Assembly (NCBI RefSeq): GCF_009937955.1
Contig: NZ_AP018439.1
Coordinates: 6,448,001 to 6,512,000 of the forward strand
Direction: 5' to 3'
Length of the DNA: 64,000 nt
Origin: Undibacterium sp. KW1
GTDB lineage: Bacteria; Pseudomonadota; Gammaproteobacteria; Burkholderiales; Burkholderiaceae_D
Shown: one piece after another, positions 17,979 to 24,894 of the stretch
How the letters are laid out: each line of letters opens with the position of its first letter
How positions within the stretch are numbered: the first letter of the stretch is position 1
The notes under the pieces: model-generated
Database searches by the model: none
Told to the model about the DNA's origin: nothing
Seen by the model: only the letters and a program-made list of their open reading frames with translations
Position numbers and translations under genes: made by a program

Positions 17979-18055
17979 TGGTGCCGGCTGCAGGATTTGA
18001 ACCCGCGACCCACTGATTACAAATCAGTTGCTCTACCAGACTGAGCTAAACCGGC
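17979..18055 (-). tRNA. tRNA-Thr(UGU)
   Basis: 77 bases. Acceptor GCCGGTT, anticodon loop TTTGTAA (UGU) on a perfect ACTGA/TCAGT stem, T-loop TTCAAAT, encoded CCA. Confidence 0.93.
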
Positions 18056-18061
18056 GAAAAC

Positions 18062-18150
18062 TGGCGGAAGATGTGCGACTCGAACGCACACAGGCTCGTG
18101 AAAACCCTCCGGATTAGCAATCCGGTGCAATACCATTATGCGAATCTTCC
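18062..18150 (-). tRNA. tRNA-Ser(GCU)
   Basis: 89 bases, class II with a long variable arm. Anticodon loop TTGCTAA (GCU) on a CCGGA/TCCGG stem, T-loop TTCGAGT, encoded CCA. Confidence 0.93.
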
Positions 18151-18228
18151 TTCTAAAAAATACCGCGCATGTGTGTGCACACATCCCACTGGTGAGGTAG
18201 TGAGGATCACATGATCACACGGTAAAAC

Positions 18229-18304
18229 TGGACCCGCCTGCAGGGGTCGAACCTGCGGCCTCAACATTCGTATTGTTGCGCTCTTCCAACTGAGCTAAGG
18301 CGAG
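18229..18304 (-). tRNA. tRNA-Arg(ACG)
   Basis: 76 bases. Acceptor CTCGCCT pairs with AGGCGGG (one G-U), anticodon loop ATACGAA (ACG; A34 would be edited to inosine), T-loop TTCGACC, encoded CCA. A 78-base spacer precedes the previous gene; no further tRNA is seen in it. Confidence 0.9.
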
Positions 18305-18313
18305 AAAAATGTT

Positions 18314-18389
18314 TGGCATCCCAGGCAGGACTTGAACCTGCAACCTTCGGTTTTGGAGACCGCGACTCTGCCAATTGAGCTACTGAGAT
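18314..18389 (-). tRNA. tRNA-Trp(CCA)
   Basis: 76 bases. Anticodon loop CTCCAAA (CCA) on a CGGT/ACCG stem, T-loop TTCAAGT, discriminator G, encoded CCA tail. Confidence 0.93.
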
Positions 18390-18430
18390 AATGGCTGTGC
18401 ATTTCATGCTGATGAAATGCATACAAAAAC

Positions 18431-18507
18431 TGGTACTTGCAGATGGAATTGAACCATCAGCCTCTGCCTTATCAAGGCAACGCTCTGACCAATTGAGCTA
18501 TGCAAGT
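18431..18507 (-). tRNA. tRNA-Ile(GAU)
   Basis: 77 bases. Acceptor ACTTGCA pairs fully with TGCAAGT, anticodon loop TTGATAA (GAU), T-loop TTCAATT, encoded CCA. The A1-U72 pair differs from the usual rrn-linked Ile gene. Confidence 0.9.
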
Positions 18508-18517
18508 AAAGATAAAA

Positions 18518-18592
18518 TGGTGCCCCTTGCTGGTGTTGAACCAGCGACCCACCGGTTATGAGCCGGTTGCTCTCCCACTGAGCTAAAGGGAC
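18518..18592 (-). tRNA. tRNA with CAU anticodon (probably Ile2 or Met)
   Basis: 75 bases. Acceptor GTCCCTT, anticodon loop CTCATAA (CAU), T-arm GCTGGTTCAACACCAGC, encoded CCA. The T-arm and the D-arm TTAGCTCAGTGG resemble the Escherichia coli ileX gene, so lysidine-modified Ile2 is a real option. It is the second CAU gene of the array. Confidence 0.88.
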
Positions 18593-18596
18593 CTTA

Positions 18597-18672
18597 TGGC
18601 TCCTCGACCTGGATTCGAACCAGGGACAAATGCATTAACAGTGCATCGCTCTGCCAGCTGAGCTATCGGGGA
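18597..18672 (-). tRNA. tRNA-Asn(GUU)
   Basis: 76 bases. Anticodon loop CTGTTAA (GUU) on a perfect ATGCA/TGCAT stem, T-loop TTCGAAT, encoded CCA. The acceptor has a C4-A69 mismatch. Confidence 0.9.
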
Positions 18673-18722
18673 ATTCTTAAAAACATCGGTTAAAACGACT
18701 ACGCTTTAATCGATATTCTTGT

Positions 18723-18796
18723 TGGTCGGGATAGAGAGAATCGAACTCTCGCCGTCCGGTTAAAAGCCGGATGCTCTACCTTTGAGCTACATCCCG
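18723..18796 (-). tRNA. tRNA-Lys(UUU)
   Basis: 74 bases. Acceptor CGGGATG pairs with TATCCCG (one G-U), anticodon loop CTTTTAA (UUU) on TCCGG/CCGGA, T-loop TTCGATT, encoded CCA. Confidence 0.92.
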
Positions 18797-18874
18797 TGAG
18801 ATGATTAAGTGTGGCATCTGACGATGCATGGTCTTTCGCTTCATGAATTACTCCTGTTATTGAAATGAAAAAAA

Positions 18875-18950
18875 TGGTGGAGGTGGACGGAATTGAACCG
18901 ACGACATACTGCATGCAAAGCAGGCGCTCTCCCAACTGAGCTACACCCCC
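18875..18950 (-). tRNA. tRNA-Ala(UGC)
   Basis: 76 bases. Acceptor GGGGGTG pairs with CACCTCC (one G-U at 3-70, the Ala identity position), anticodon loop TTTGCAT (UGC), T-loop TTCAATT, encoded CCA. The outer anticodon-stem pair is C-T mismatched. Confidence 0.9.
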
Positions 18951-19011
18951 ATAATCTGTAAGGCAATTGCACGTGACATTGAAAATGCCATGTTATTTAC
19001 TGCGAATAAAA

Positions 19012-19087
19012 TGGTGCGTCCCCGTGGTAACGATCCACGCTCTCCGATTCTTCAAAACGGCGCTTTCACCTGGTTAGCTTGAGACAC
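19012..19087 (-). tRNA. tRNA-Phe(GAA)-like, degenerate
   Basis: 76 bases with encoded CCA and a pairing acceptor (GTGTCTC with GGGACGC, two G-U pairs). The anticodon loop TTGAAGA gives GAA. Departures from consensus: position 8 is A, the D-arm is odd, the anticodon stem has a T-T mismatch, and the T-loop reads ATCGTTA instead of TTCGAAT. It may be a decayed gene or a specialised tRNA-like RNA. Confidence 0.65.
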
Positions 19088-19091
19088 AAAA

Positions 19092-19176
19092 TGGTGGATG
19101 GTGATGGAATTGAACCACCTACGTCTAGCGTGCTTGCGGGTTACAGCCGCACCCCTTACCGTTCGGGCAACCATCC
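19092..19176 (-). tRNA. tRNA-Tyr(GUA)
   Basis: 85 bases, class II. Acceptor GGATGGT, anticodon loop CTGTAAC (GUA) on TGCGG/CCGCA, T-loop TTCAATT, encoded CCA. Confidence 0.92.
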
Positions 19177-19192
19177 TTAAAACTGTTGATAC

Positions 19193-19267
19193 TGGAGTCT
19201 CTGAGCGGAATCGAACCGCCATTTACTGAATGAAAATCAGTTGTCCTCACCATTAGACGACAAAGAC
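19193..19267 (-). tRNA. tRNA-Glu(UUC)
   Basis: 75 bases. Acceptor GTCTTTG pairs with CAGAGAC (one G-U), anticodon loop TTTTCAT (UUC) on ACTGA/TCAGT, T-loop TTCGATT, encoded CCA. Confidence 0.9.
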
Positions 19268-19319
19268 ATCATGAAAAAAACCTCGGCAATAGCAAGTACT
19301 TATAAAGTCACTTTCATGA

Positions 19320-19393
19320 TGGAGCGGGAGAAGGGAATTGAACCCTTATCTTAAGCTTGGAAGGCTTCAGCTCTACCTTTGAGCTACACCCGC
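19320..19393 (-). tRNA. tRNA-Gly(UCC), first gene of the array
   Basis: 74 bases. Acceptor GCGGGTG, anticodon loop CTTCCAA (UCC), T-loop TTCAATT, encoded CCA. There is a T-T mismatch in the acceptor (6-67) and a G-A mismatch at the foot of the anticodon stem. Confidence 0.9.
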
Positions 19394-19403
19394 ATATAAA
19401 CGT

Positions 19404-19425
19404 GTTTCATCTTCAATGATGAAAC
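19404..19425 (-). promoter_or_regulatory. Leader hairpin before the tRNA array
   Basis: A perfect 8-bp stem GTTTCATC/GATGAAAC with a 6-base loop lies 10 bases before the first tRNA on the transcribed strand. It could be a processing signal; no T-run follows it on the minus strand, so it is not a terminator for the array. Confidence 0.5.
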
Positions 19426-19497
19426 GAGTTTTTGTATTCAGCCTTACCCCAAAAGCAAATAAATTTGCCCTTGGGATAAAACTGTTTGAACTTCCCA

Positions 19498-19512
19498 AAT
19501 TGTTAAAGAGCT
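19498..19512 (-). promoter_or_regulatory. boxA-like antitermination motif in the array leader
   Basis: Read on the minus strand the bases are GCTCTTTAACAATTT, which matches the boxA element of Escherichia coli ribosomal RNA leaders (core GCTCTTTAACAA) that recruits NusB-NusE and suppresses Rho termination. It lies about 105 bases before the first tRNA, in the right orientation. I could not identify the promoter with confidence. Confidence 0.65.
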
Positions 19513-19603
19513 TCCATGATCCGGTGTTGTCCGGTCACGACCGCGGTGGCGGGTTTAACTACTGTGGTTTGCCTTGTAATAAAACATGCAAACCAAAAAA
19601 TCA

Positions 19604-19638
19604 AAAAGCCCGGAGCTTTTCAGGGCATCCGGGCTTTT
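19604..19638. terminator. Terminator-like hairpin, either strand
   Basis: An 11-bp stem AAAAGCCCGGA/TCCGGGCTTTT (19604-19614 with 19628-19638). On the minus strand it is followed by TTGATTTTTT, so it would best end transcription coming from the small ORF at 19662-19931 and insulate the tRNA leader. Confidence 0.65.
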
Positions 19639-19661
19639 CAGCGCTAGGGTCTTGGGTGGCT

Positions 19662-19931
19662 TTAACTGCCGCCTGTGACCTTCAGGGTTTCCCCTCGAAT
19701 GCTTGTGTTGCTAAACCATGTGGCCGCAAAATTAATTGGGCTGACATCATTGAACATCTCACTATCGGTATCTTTAGTTGTGCGTGTATCTGTACTCGTA
19801 CGATACGAGGCTTCATAGGTATTCCATGTGCCGCCTGCTGCACCGCCAACTTTGGCAACCGACGCCAAAGCCCGCGCTGTCTTGCGCAAGTTTTGTATCA
19901 GTTGTTGTGTCAAAGTTGTTTTCACGATCAT
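19662..19931 (-). CDS. Possible small protein, unknown
   Basis: An 89-residue frame starting MIVKTTLTQQLIQNLRKTARAL and rich in Thr, Ser and Ala towards its end. An AGGA lies directly against the ATG, closer than normal, and a terminator follows the stop at a sensible distance on the same strand. The amphipathic N-terminal helix looks protein-like, but I recognise no family. Weakly supported. Confidence 0.35.
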   Translation of the reverse strand: MIVKTTLTQQLIQNLRKTARALASVAKVGGAAGGTWNTYEASYRTSTDTRTTKDTDSEMFNDVSPINFAATWFSNTSIRGETLKVTGGS

Positions 19932-20652
19932 TCCTAAATAGTATGGTGTTGCTTGGTTGATGTACGTATCTTGCCACAGCTTTTTTATAAAAACAAGCAT
20001 GGCATGAAGAATTTATTCAATTTAATGATGTTTTTTTGCGACTGATGCAAACGTGAGGTTTGTTACTCCCTATGTGCAAAAGCGCTTGCTGGCCCTCGCC
20101 GCACTATGAAAAGCTGGCCCAAATCGCATCCCATTGATCGCCCTGGCCATCGCGCCTGATTTACGCAAAAAAGTTTTGAGCGAATTTTTTCGACCTCATC
20201 TATAGATGCGGGCTGTCAGACACCTATATTTGCATAAAGCATTCAACTACAAAAATAATGTAGTCAAATTACTTAATATGCATTGTTGTGCGCCAACAAC
20301 CGGAAATACACTTGCTTTCAAAGCATTCTAGGATGAATTTCCGACTTGCATACTAAATCCTTGCTGCATAACAGCATGAATATATTTATATATTGATAGT
20401 TTTTGTATTAAAACTACTGCACAATTTTTAAGCTTATCAAAATCTCATGTAGCAAATCAATTGCCGCAGAGGTAGGTAAGCCTTGCAGCTGAGGTGGATT
20501 TTTCACCTTGGCTTGCATCAATGGTGCCGTCGAGCAAGACGGGCGGTGAGTTTGGGGCTGTTGAGGCAGGGCATAAATCAGGCTGCATGAAATTGGGGGC
20601 AATTCAAATCCTCAGGGTTTGAGTTTGCCAAGGCAAATAGTGAGGGGACAAT

Positions 20653-22257
20653 ATGAATCAAAATATAAGCAAAGAAAGTAGCAGAGGCGGTATCAAAGGC
20701 AGTATCAGGCGCGCATTACGAAAAGCATTTCTTTATAGTGTGGCCGGCATGACTGTGGCGGCGGCGAGTGCGCCTGCTCATGCCTTTAATCCGCGTGACA
20801 CTTCGGTGCAGATGTTTCACTGGAAGTGGACTGATATCGCCAAAGAATGCAGCAGTTTCCTCGGCCCGCAAGGCTATGGTGGTGTGCAGATATCACCACC
20901 CAGTTCAGCCAATCGTGGCAGTAACTGGTGGGATATTTACCAGCCTGTTGATTACACCAATCTGACCAGCAAGATGGGCACGGGGGCCGAGCTGCAGGCC
21001 ATGATCAATACCTGTCACGCTGCAGGCGTGCGTGTGTATGCGGATATCGTCGTCAATCACCTGGCAGCAGGCAGTGGCACTTCTACTGCTGGTGCAAACT
21101 GGGTAGCTGCCAGCAGCTACCCTCGTTTCAGCGCTGCTGATTTTCATCCTGCCTGCGATATCCAGGGCAGTGATTACAGTAATAACCGCAATGCCGTCAC
21201 CCAGTGCCGTCTGGTCGGCCTGCCTGATCTGGACACGGGGGCCAGCTATGTGCAAGGGCAGATCAGGAATTATCTGAGCAGCCTGATAGGCATGGGTATA
21301 GATGGCTTTCGCTTTGATGCAGCCAAGCATATACGTCAGAGCGATTTGCAAACCATCGTGAATGGTGTGACGCATACGACCACTGCTGGCGAGCCTTTAT
21401 GGATCACGCAAGAAATCATTACCGATGGCACGGTAGATCGCAATTCTTACCTGAGCATAGGCACCATCAATGAATTCAAGTATGCAACGGCGATGAAAGA
21501 AACCTTCCGCAACCTCAATGGTGCCAGCATTTCGCAAATGCGCAGCATCATGGGCACGCCTGGTAACTGGGGTGGTACCTGGGGCTTTTTCACAGACAGC
21601 AGCAAGGCCACCGTGTTTATCAATAACTGGGACACTGAGCGCAATGGTGATTCCATGAATGCCAGTAACCGCAGTGGTGCGACCAATGATACGCAGGGCA
21701 GCAAACGCTATGACCTGGCGAATATCTTCATGCTGGCCTGGCCTTATGGTGAGGCGCAAGTGCATTCCGGTTTTATCTTCACGGACACCAATGCCGACGC
21801 GCCAGCCGCCAGTCCCTTTGATGCGAATGGCAATCCACTGATCAACCAGCAATGGGATTTCATCCATCGCTGGGCTGACATCGCCAATATGGTGGCTTTT
21901 CGTGCGGTGACATCGGGCCAGGGTGTCGATAACTTTACCAGCGGTAGCGCCAACCAGATTGCCTTTAACCGTGGCGGCAAAGGCTTTGTCGCTATCAATA
22001 ATGAGTTCAGTGCATGGAACCAGAGCTTCCAGACCTTGCTACCTGCCGGTACTTACTGCAATGTCGTGCATGGTGTCGCCAACGCTGGCAAAACCGCTTG
22101 TACGGCGGATGCGGTGGTGGTGGCGGCAAATGGCACGGTCACGCTCAGCATACCCGCAAATGGAGGCAACACGGTACCGGCAGTGGCTTTGCACATCAAC
22201 CAGAAACTCGGTGGCGCATCGAATGACACGACCGCCCCTCGGTGCCAACTGGCCTGA
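20653..22257 (+). CDS. Alpha-amylase catalytic part (GH13), truncated by frameshift
   Basis: A 534-residue secreted alpha-amylase that hydrolyses internal alpha-1,4 bonds of starch. A long signal peptide (residues 1 to about 43, ending SAPAHA) is followed by the GH13 barrel: DIVVNH, then GFRFDAAKH with the Asp nucleophile, WITQEI with the Glu acid, and FINNWDTE with the third Asp, all present. An all-beta C domain ends near LHINQKL. The frame then runs into a stop at 22255 after TAPRCQLA, while the next frame continues with FN3 and starch-binding domains. One missing base near 22239 explains this. The GAGGGGA before the ATG is a strong ribosome site. Confidence 0.88.
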   Translation: MNQNISKESSRGGIKGSIRRALRKAFLYSVAGMTVAAASAPAHAFNPRDTSVQMFHWKWTDIAKECSSFLGPQGYGGVQISPPSSANRGSNWWDIYQPVDYTNLTSKMGTGAELQAMINTCHAAGVRVYADIVVNHLAAGSGTSTAGANWVAASSYPRFSAADFHPACDIQGSDYSNNRNAVTQCRLVGLPDLDTGASYVQGQIRNYLSSLIGMGIDGFRFDAAKHIRQSDLQTIVNGVTHTTTAGEPLWITQEIITDGTVDRNSYLSIGTINEFKYATAMKETFRNLNGASISQMRSIMGTPGNWGGTWGFFTDSSKATVFINNWDTERNGDSMNASNRSGATNDTQGSKRYDLANIFMLAWPYGEAQVHSGFIFTDTNADAPAASPFDANGNPLINQQWDFIHRWADIANMVAFRAVTSGQGVDNFTSGSANQIAFNRGGKGFVAINNEFSAWNQSFQTLLPAGTYCNVVHGVANAGKTACTADAVVVAANGTVTLSIPANGGNTVPAVALHINQKLGGASNDTTAPRCQLA

Positions 22258-22817
22258 CGGCAACTGCCGCCAACAGTAGCAGCATCAGTCTGAGCTGGAA
22301 TGCTGCTACCGACAATGCTGGTGGCAGCGGCGTGAAGGGCTATAACATTGCACGCAATGGCGGCAGCCCTGTGTTCAGTGCCAGCACCAGCTTTGTTGAT
22401 GGCGGTTTGTCGCCAGCCACCACGTATAGCTACACCGTTGCAGCGGTCGATAATGCTAATAATGTGTCAGCCAATAGCATTACGGCCAGTGCAAAAACGC
22501 CGGCGGGTGCTTGTCAGGTACAGGTAAATTTCCAGGTGACCAATAACACTACCGTGGTCGGGCAGGACGTATACCTCACCGGCAGCGGGGCAGAACTGGG
22601 TAACTGGAATACCGCAAGCGCCACCAAATTGTCAGGCAATCTCTGGCCCTTGTGGACAGTGTCGCGCAACCTGAATGCCAATACGACTTATGAATACAAA
22701 TACCTGACCCAGGGCGTCAAACCTCTGGCATGGGAAGTGGGCGCAAACCGTGTCATTAATGTACCTGCCTGCGGCAGCGCGCCAGTGACTGTACCGGCCA
22801 GCACTTTTCGCCAGTAA
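22242..22817 (+). pseudogene. Detached FN3 and CBM20 starch-binding tail of the amylase
   Basis: This frame encodes what should be the C-terminus of the amylase. Residues up to about 88 are a fibronectin type III domain (VPTGLTATAANSSSISLSWN) and the rest is a CBM20 starch-binding domain (VQVNFQVTNNTTVVGQDVYL, GNWNTASATKLSG, YEYKYL). Joining the frames by one inserted base near 22239 gives TAP-x-VPTGLTAT, the standard opening of an FN3 domain, so the split is by mutation or sequencing error and not an independent gene. No ribosome site precedes the apparent ATG at 22242. Confidence 0.85.
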
Positions 22818-22875
22818 GTTATATCAGGTAGCAATTTTGTCCGGTAGAAAAGAACCTAGACCAAGGTGAGTATGG

Positions 22876-22915
22876 GGATCAATGACAAATGCTTGTCATT
22901 GATCCTTTTATTTTT
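22876..22915 (+). terminator. Terminator after the amylase
   Basis: A 12-bp perfect stem GGATCAATGACA/TGTCATTGATCC (22876-22887 with 22894-22905) followed by TTTTATTTTT on the plus strand. It overlaps the end of the convergent anti-sigma gene. Confidence 0.85.
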
Positions 22916-24161
22916 GCAGCGCGTCTATCTGCTTTTGCAGGGATTGATCAACAGTGAACCCCGGATAGCTGGCACGGAATTTACGCCACTCTTCCAGTGC
23001 TTCCTTGTTACGGTGGTTCTTCAAGAGCTGTTCAATTTTCTCCTGCCACTCATAGGCACCTGGATGTGCCTCTGGTGCCAGTGCGGCTGACAGCGGCGGT
23101 GCAGCCGCCACAGGTGGTGGCGCCATGACTAAGCGTGGCGCTGACGGTGCGGCAGGGAATGGTACAGCCGCAGGCATATCAGCTTTTTTATCTGCCGATG
23201 CTGTCATTACTGGCTTTTCTGCCATGGCTGCTGATGACCGGGATTCTGTTTCACTGGTTTTCGCCAGCATGCCTGTAGCCTCTGCTTTGGCGGCACTGGC
23301 ATTCGCCGCTGGAGAACGCATTTTTGCATTACCGGCATATTGGCTGTCTGCTGCCACTTTGTCTTCAGCGCTGACCACTTGCGCGGGTGCCGCAGCAGAC
23401 ATGTCTTGCCTGCGTATTGCCGACCCTGTGACTGTCACCCTCGCAGGCTCTGGTGCTGCGGCCACCATGGGGGCTGGAGCCGGAGCGGATTTTGAAGCAG
23501 ATATTGGAGCAGGCGGCGATTCGGCTTGCTGCTCAGCTGGCTTGAATTCACTGCGCGGTTTTGCGGCACTGGCGCGTCTGGCGTCATCGGCCACCTGGCT
23601 TTCATTGGCTTTGCTGGCTTCCATGACAGGTGACGCTGCATTGCTCGTGCTTGCTACCGGTGCCGCTGGTGCGGCAACTTCTGCGGCGACCTTTGCCCTT
23701 TTCGTCAAGTCTGCTTGTGCCAGTTGTGGCAATGCTGACTTGTCGTTTTCTTGTGTCGCAGGTGCGGCAGGTGCCGTAGGTAGCGCCCGTGCATTCGATG
23801 CAGACGCAGTCACAGGTTCTGTTGGATAGGATTCCTGATGCTGCTGCATGACCACGGGTATGGCAAACAGTATGCTGGCAGCCAGGCTCAGTGGCAGCTT
23901 CCAGCGCCATAAAAATGATGGCGGTTTCCCGTTGCCTTCAGGGCCTGTGGCATCATTGGCTGCGGGTGGCACAATGGCTGGTGCTGTCCTTGTTGCTAAC
24001 GGGACCGCAAGGGCAAGTTCTGCCTCAGCGATGATCGCCGCATCCAGCTCTGCCGACGGTTGTGCTTGCGGCAAATCTTGCAGCAGGCTGGCGAGTTCGC
24101 CCTTGCCTTGCAGGAAATCCTCAAATTCAGCTTCGCGCATATCGTCATTCCTGGATGTCAT
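22908..24161 (-). CDS. Anti-sigma factor-like membrane protein
   Basis: A 417-residue protein whose gene overlaps the upstream ECF sigma gene by 4 bases, the usual sign of an anti-sigma factor. The cytoplasmic N-terminus (1 to about 80) is acidic; I see no zinc-finger HxxxCxxC. One membrane helix follows (LPLSLAASILFAIPVVM, about 90-106), then a long Ala/Pro-rich periplasmic part. At about residues 238-258 it carries RVTVTGSAIRRQDMSAAAP, which looks like the start of a TonB-receptor plug. The C-terminal about 50 residues (YEWQEKIEQLLKNHRNKEAL) resemble a helical tail seen on similar proteins in other proteobacteria. Confidence 0.75.
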   Translation of the reverse strand: MTSRNDDMREAEFEDFLQGKGELASLLQDLPQAQPSAELDAAIIAEAELALAVPLATRTAPAIVPPAANDATGPEGNGKPPSFLWRWKLPLSLAASILFAIPVVMQQHQESYPTEPVTASASNARALPTAPAAPATQENDKSALPQLAQADLTKRAKVAAEVAAPAAPVASTSNAASPVMEASKANESQVADDARRASAAKPRSEFKPAEQQAESPPAPISASKSAPAPAPMVAAAPEPARVTVTGSAIRRQDMSAAAPAQVVSAEDKVAADSQYAGNAKMRSPAANASAAKAEATGMLAKTSETESRSSAAMAEKPVMTASADKKADMPAAVPFPAAPSAPRLVMAPPPVAAAPPLSAALAPEAHPGAYEWQEKIEQLLKNHRNKEALEEWRKFRASYPGFTVDQSLQKQIDALQK

Positions 24162-24745
24162 GCTGGCTCCCTTTGCGTCTGGGTATGCAATTCGGCACGC
24201 AATTTTTGCATGGCATAACGTAATCTGCTTTTGACGGTCTCCGTGGATACGGCGGTAATGGTGGCAATTTCTTCCAGACTCAGGCCATTGAATTGCTGCA
24301 AGACCAGCGCTTCTTTCTGTTCGCTGGGCAGGCTCCTGATGGCTTCATGCAGACGCTCGGTCTGCTGTTTTTTTTCCAGCCGGGTTTCTGGTGACCTGGT
24401 CAGCGGCGTCGATTCCTGTGTGCTTTCCAGCGTGTGTTCATACTGGTCAGGGTCGGCGTCAAGCAGGCTTTCGCGCTGGCGCAGTATGTCGATCAAACGG
24501 TTGCGGGCGATCTGGTACAAATAGGTTTTGAAACTCGCAAGCGCTGTGTATTGCGACCGCGCCGCATGCAGTGCAGCCCAGCTGTCCTGCACGATTTCAT
24601 CTACCCATTCCTGACGTGGCGAACGCCAGTCGATAAAACGGTACAAACCCAGGCGATGACGCTGATACAACTCTTTGAAGGCGAGCAGGTCGCCATCGCA
24701 ATAGAGCAGCATCAGTGCCTCGTCTGTTTGTGGTTCGGTCATCAT
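24158..24745 (-). CDS. ECF-family RNA polymerase sigma factor
   Basis: An about 195-residue extracytoplasmic-function sigma factor. Region 2 is LYQRHRLGLYRFIDWRSPRQEWVDEIVQDSWAAL (read in parts) with the core-binding FKTYLYQIARNRLIDILR, and region 4 is LPSEQKEALVLQQFNGLSLE followed by the helix-turn-helix EIATITAVSTETVKSRLRYA. I place the start at the ATG pair at 24742-24745 because the longer frame to 24931 adds unrelated sequence. It sits between the A2M-like gene and the anti-sigma gene, all on the minus strand. Confidence 0.9.
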   Translation of the reverse strand: MMTEPQTDEALMLLYCDGDLLAFKELYQRHRLGLYRFIDWRSPRQEWVDEIVQDSWAALHAARSQYTALASFKTYLYQIARNRLIDILRQRESLLDADPDQYEHTLESTQESTPLTRSPETRLEKKQQTERLHEAIRSLPSEQKEALVLQQFNGLSLEEIATITAVSTETVKSRLRYAMQKLRAELHTQTQREPA

Positions 24746-24894
24746 GGCCGCTAGTTTAACGGAAAATCCCGTCTCACCAGCATAATTTCCATGTACTGTC
24801 AGGGTAAAACTGTCATGCATCCAAGCCACTTCCGGCGTTTTTCTGACAATAAGCAACTTGCCAAAAAAACGCCCTGATATTGCTTTAGCTGATG

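Larger units (their letters stand above)
19394..20652. other. Long region with no certain gene
   Basis: About 1.26 kb between the tRNA array and the amylase gene. It holds the array leader (hairpin and boxA), a terminator-like hairpin near 19620 and one doubtful small ORF (19662-19931). From about 20000 to 20650 it is A+T-rich and I see no gene. Confidence 0.7.

Noticed and set aside
18699..18935. Minus-strand frame across tRNA-Lys and tRNA-Ala
   Set aside because: It spans tRNA genes; the apparent peptide is translated tRNA sequence.
23125..23829. A 234-residue Ala-rich plus-strand frame
   Set aside because: Antisense shadow of the Ala/Pro-rich anti-sigma gene.
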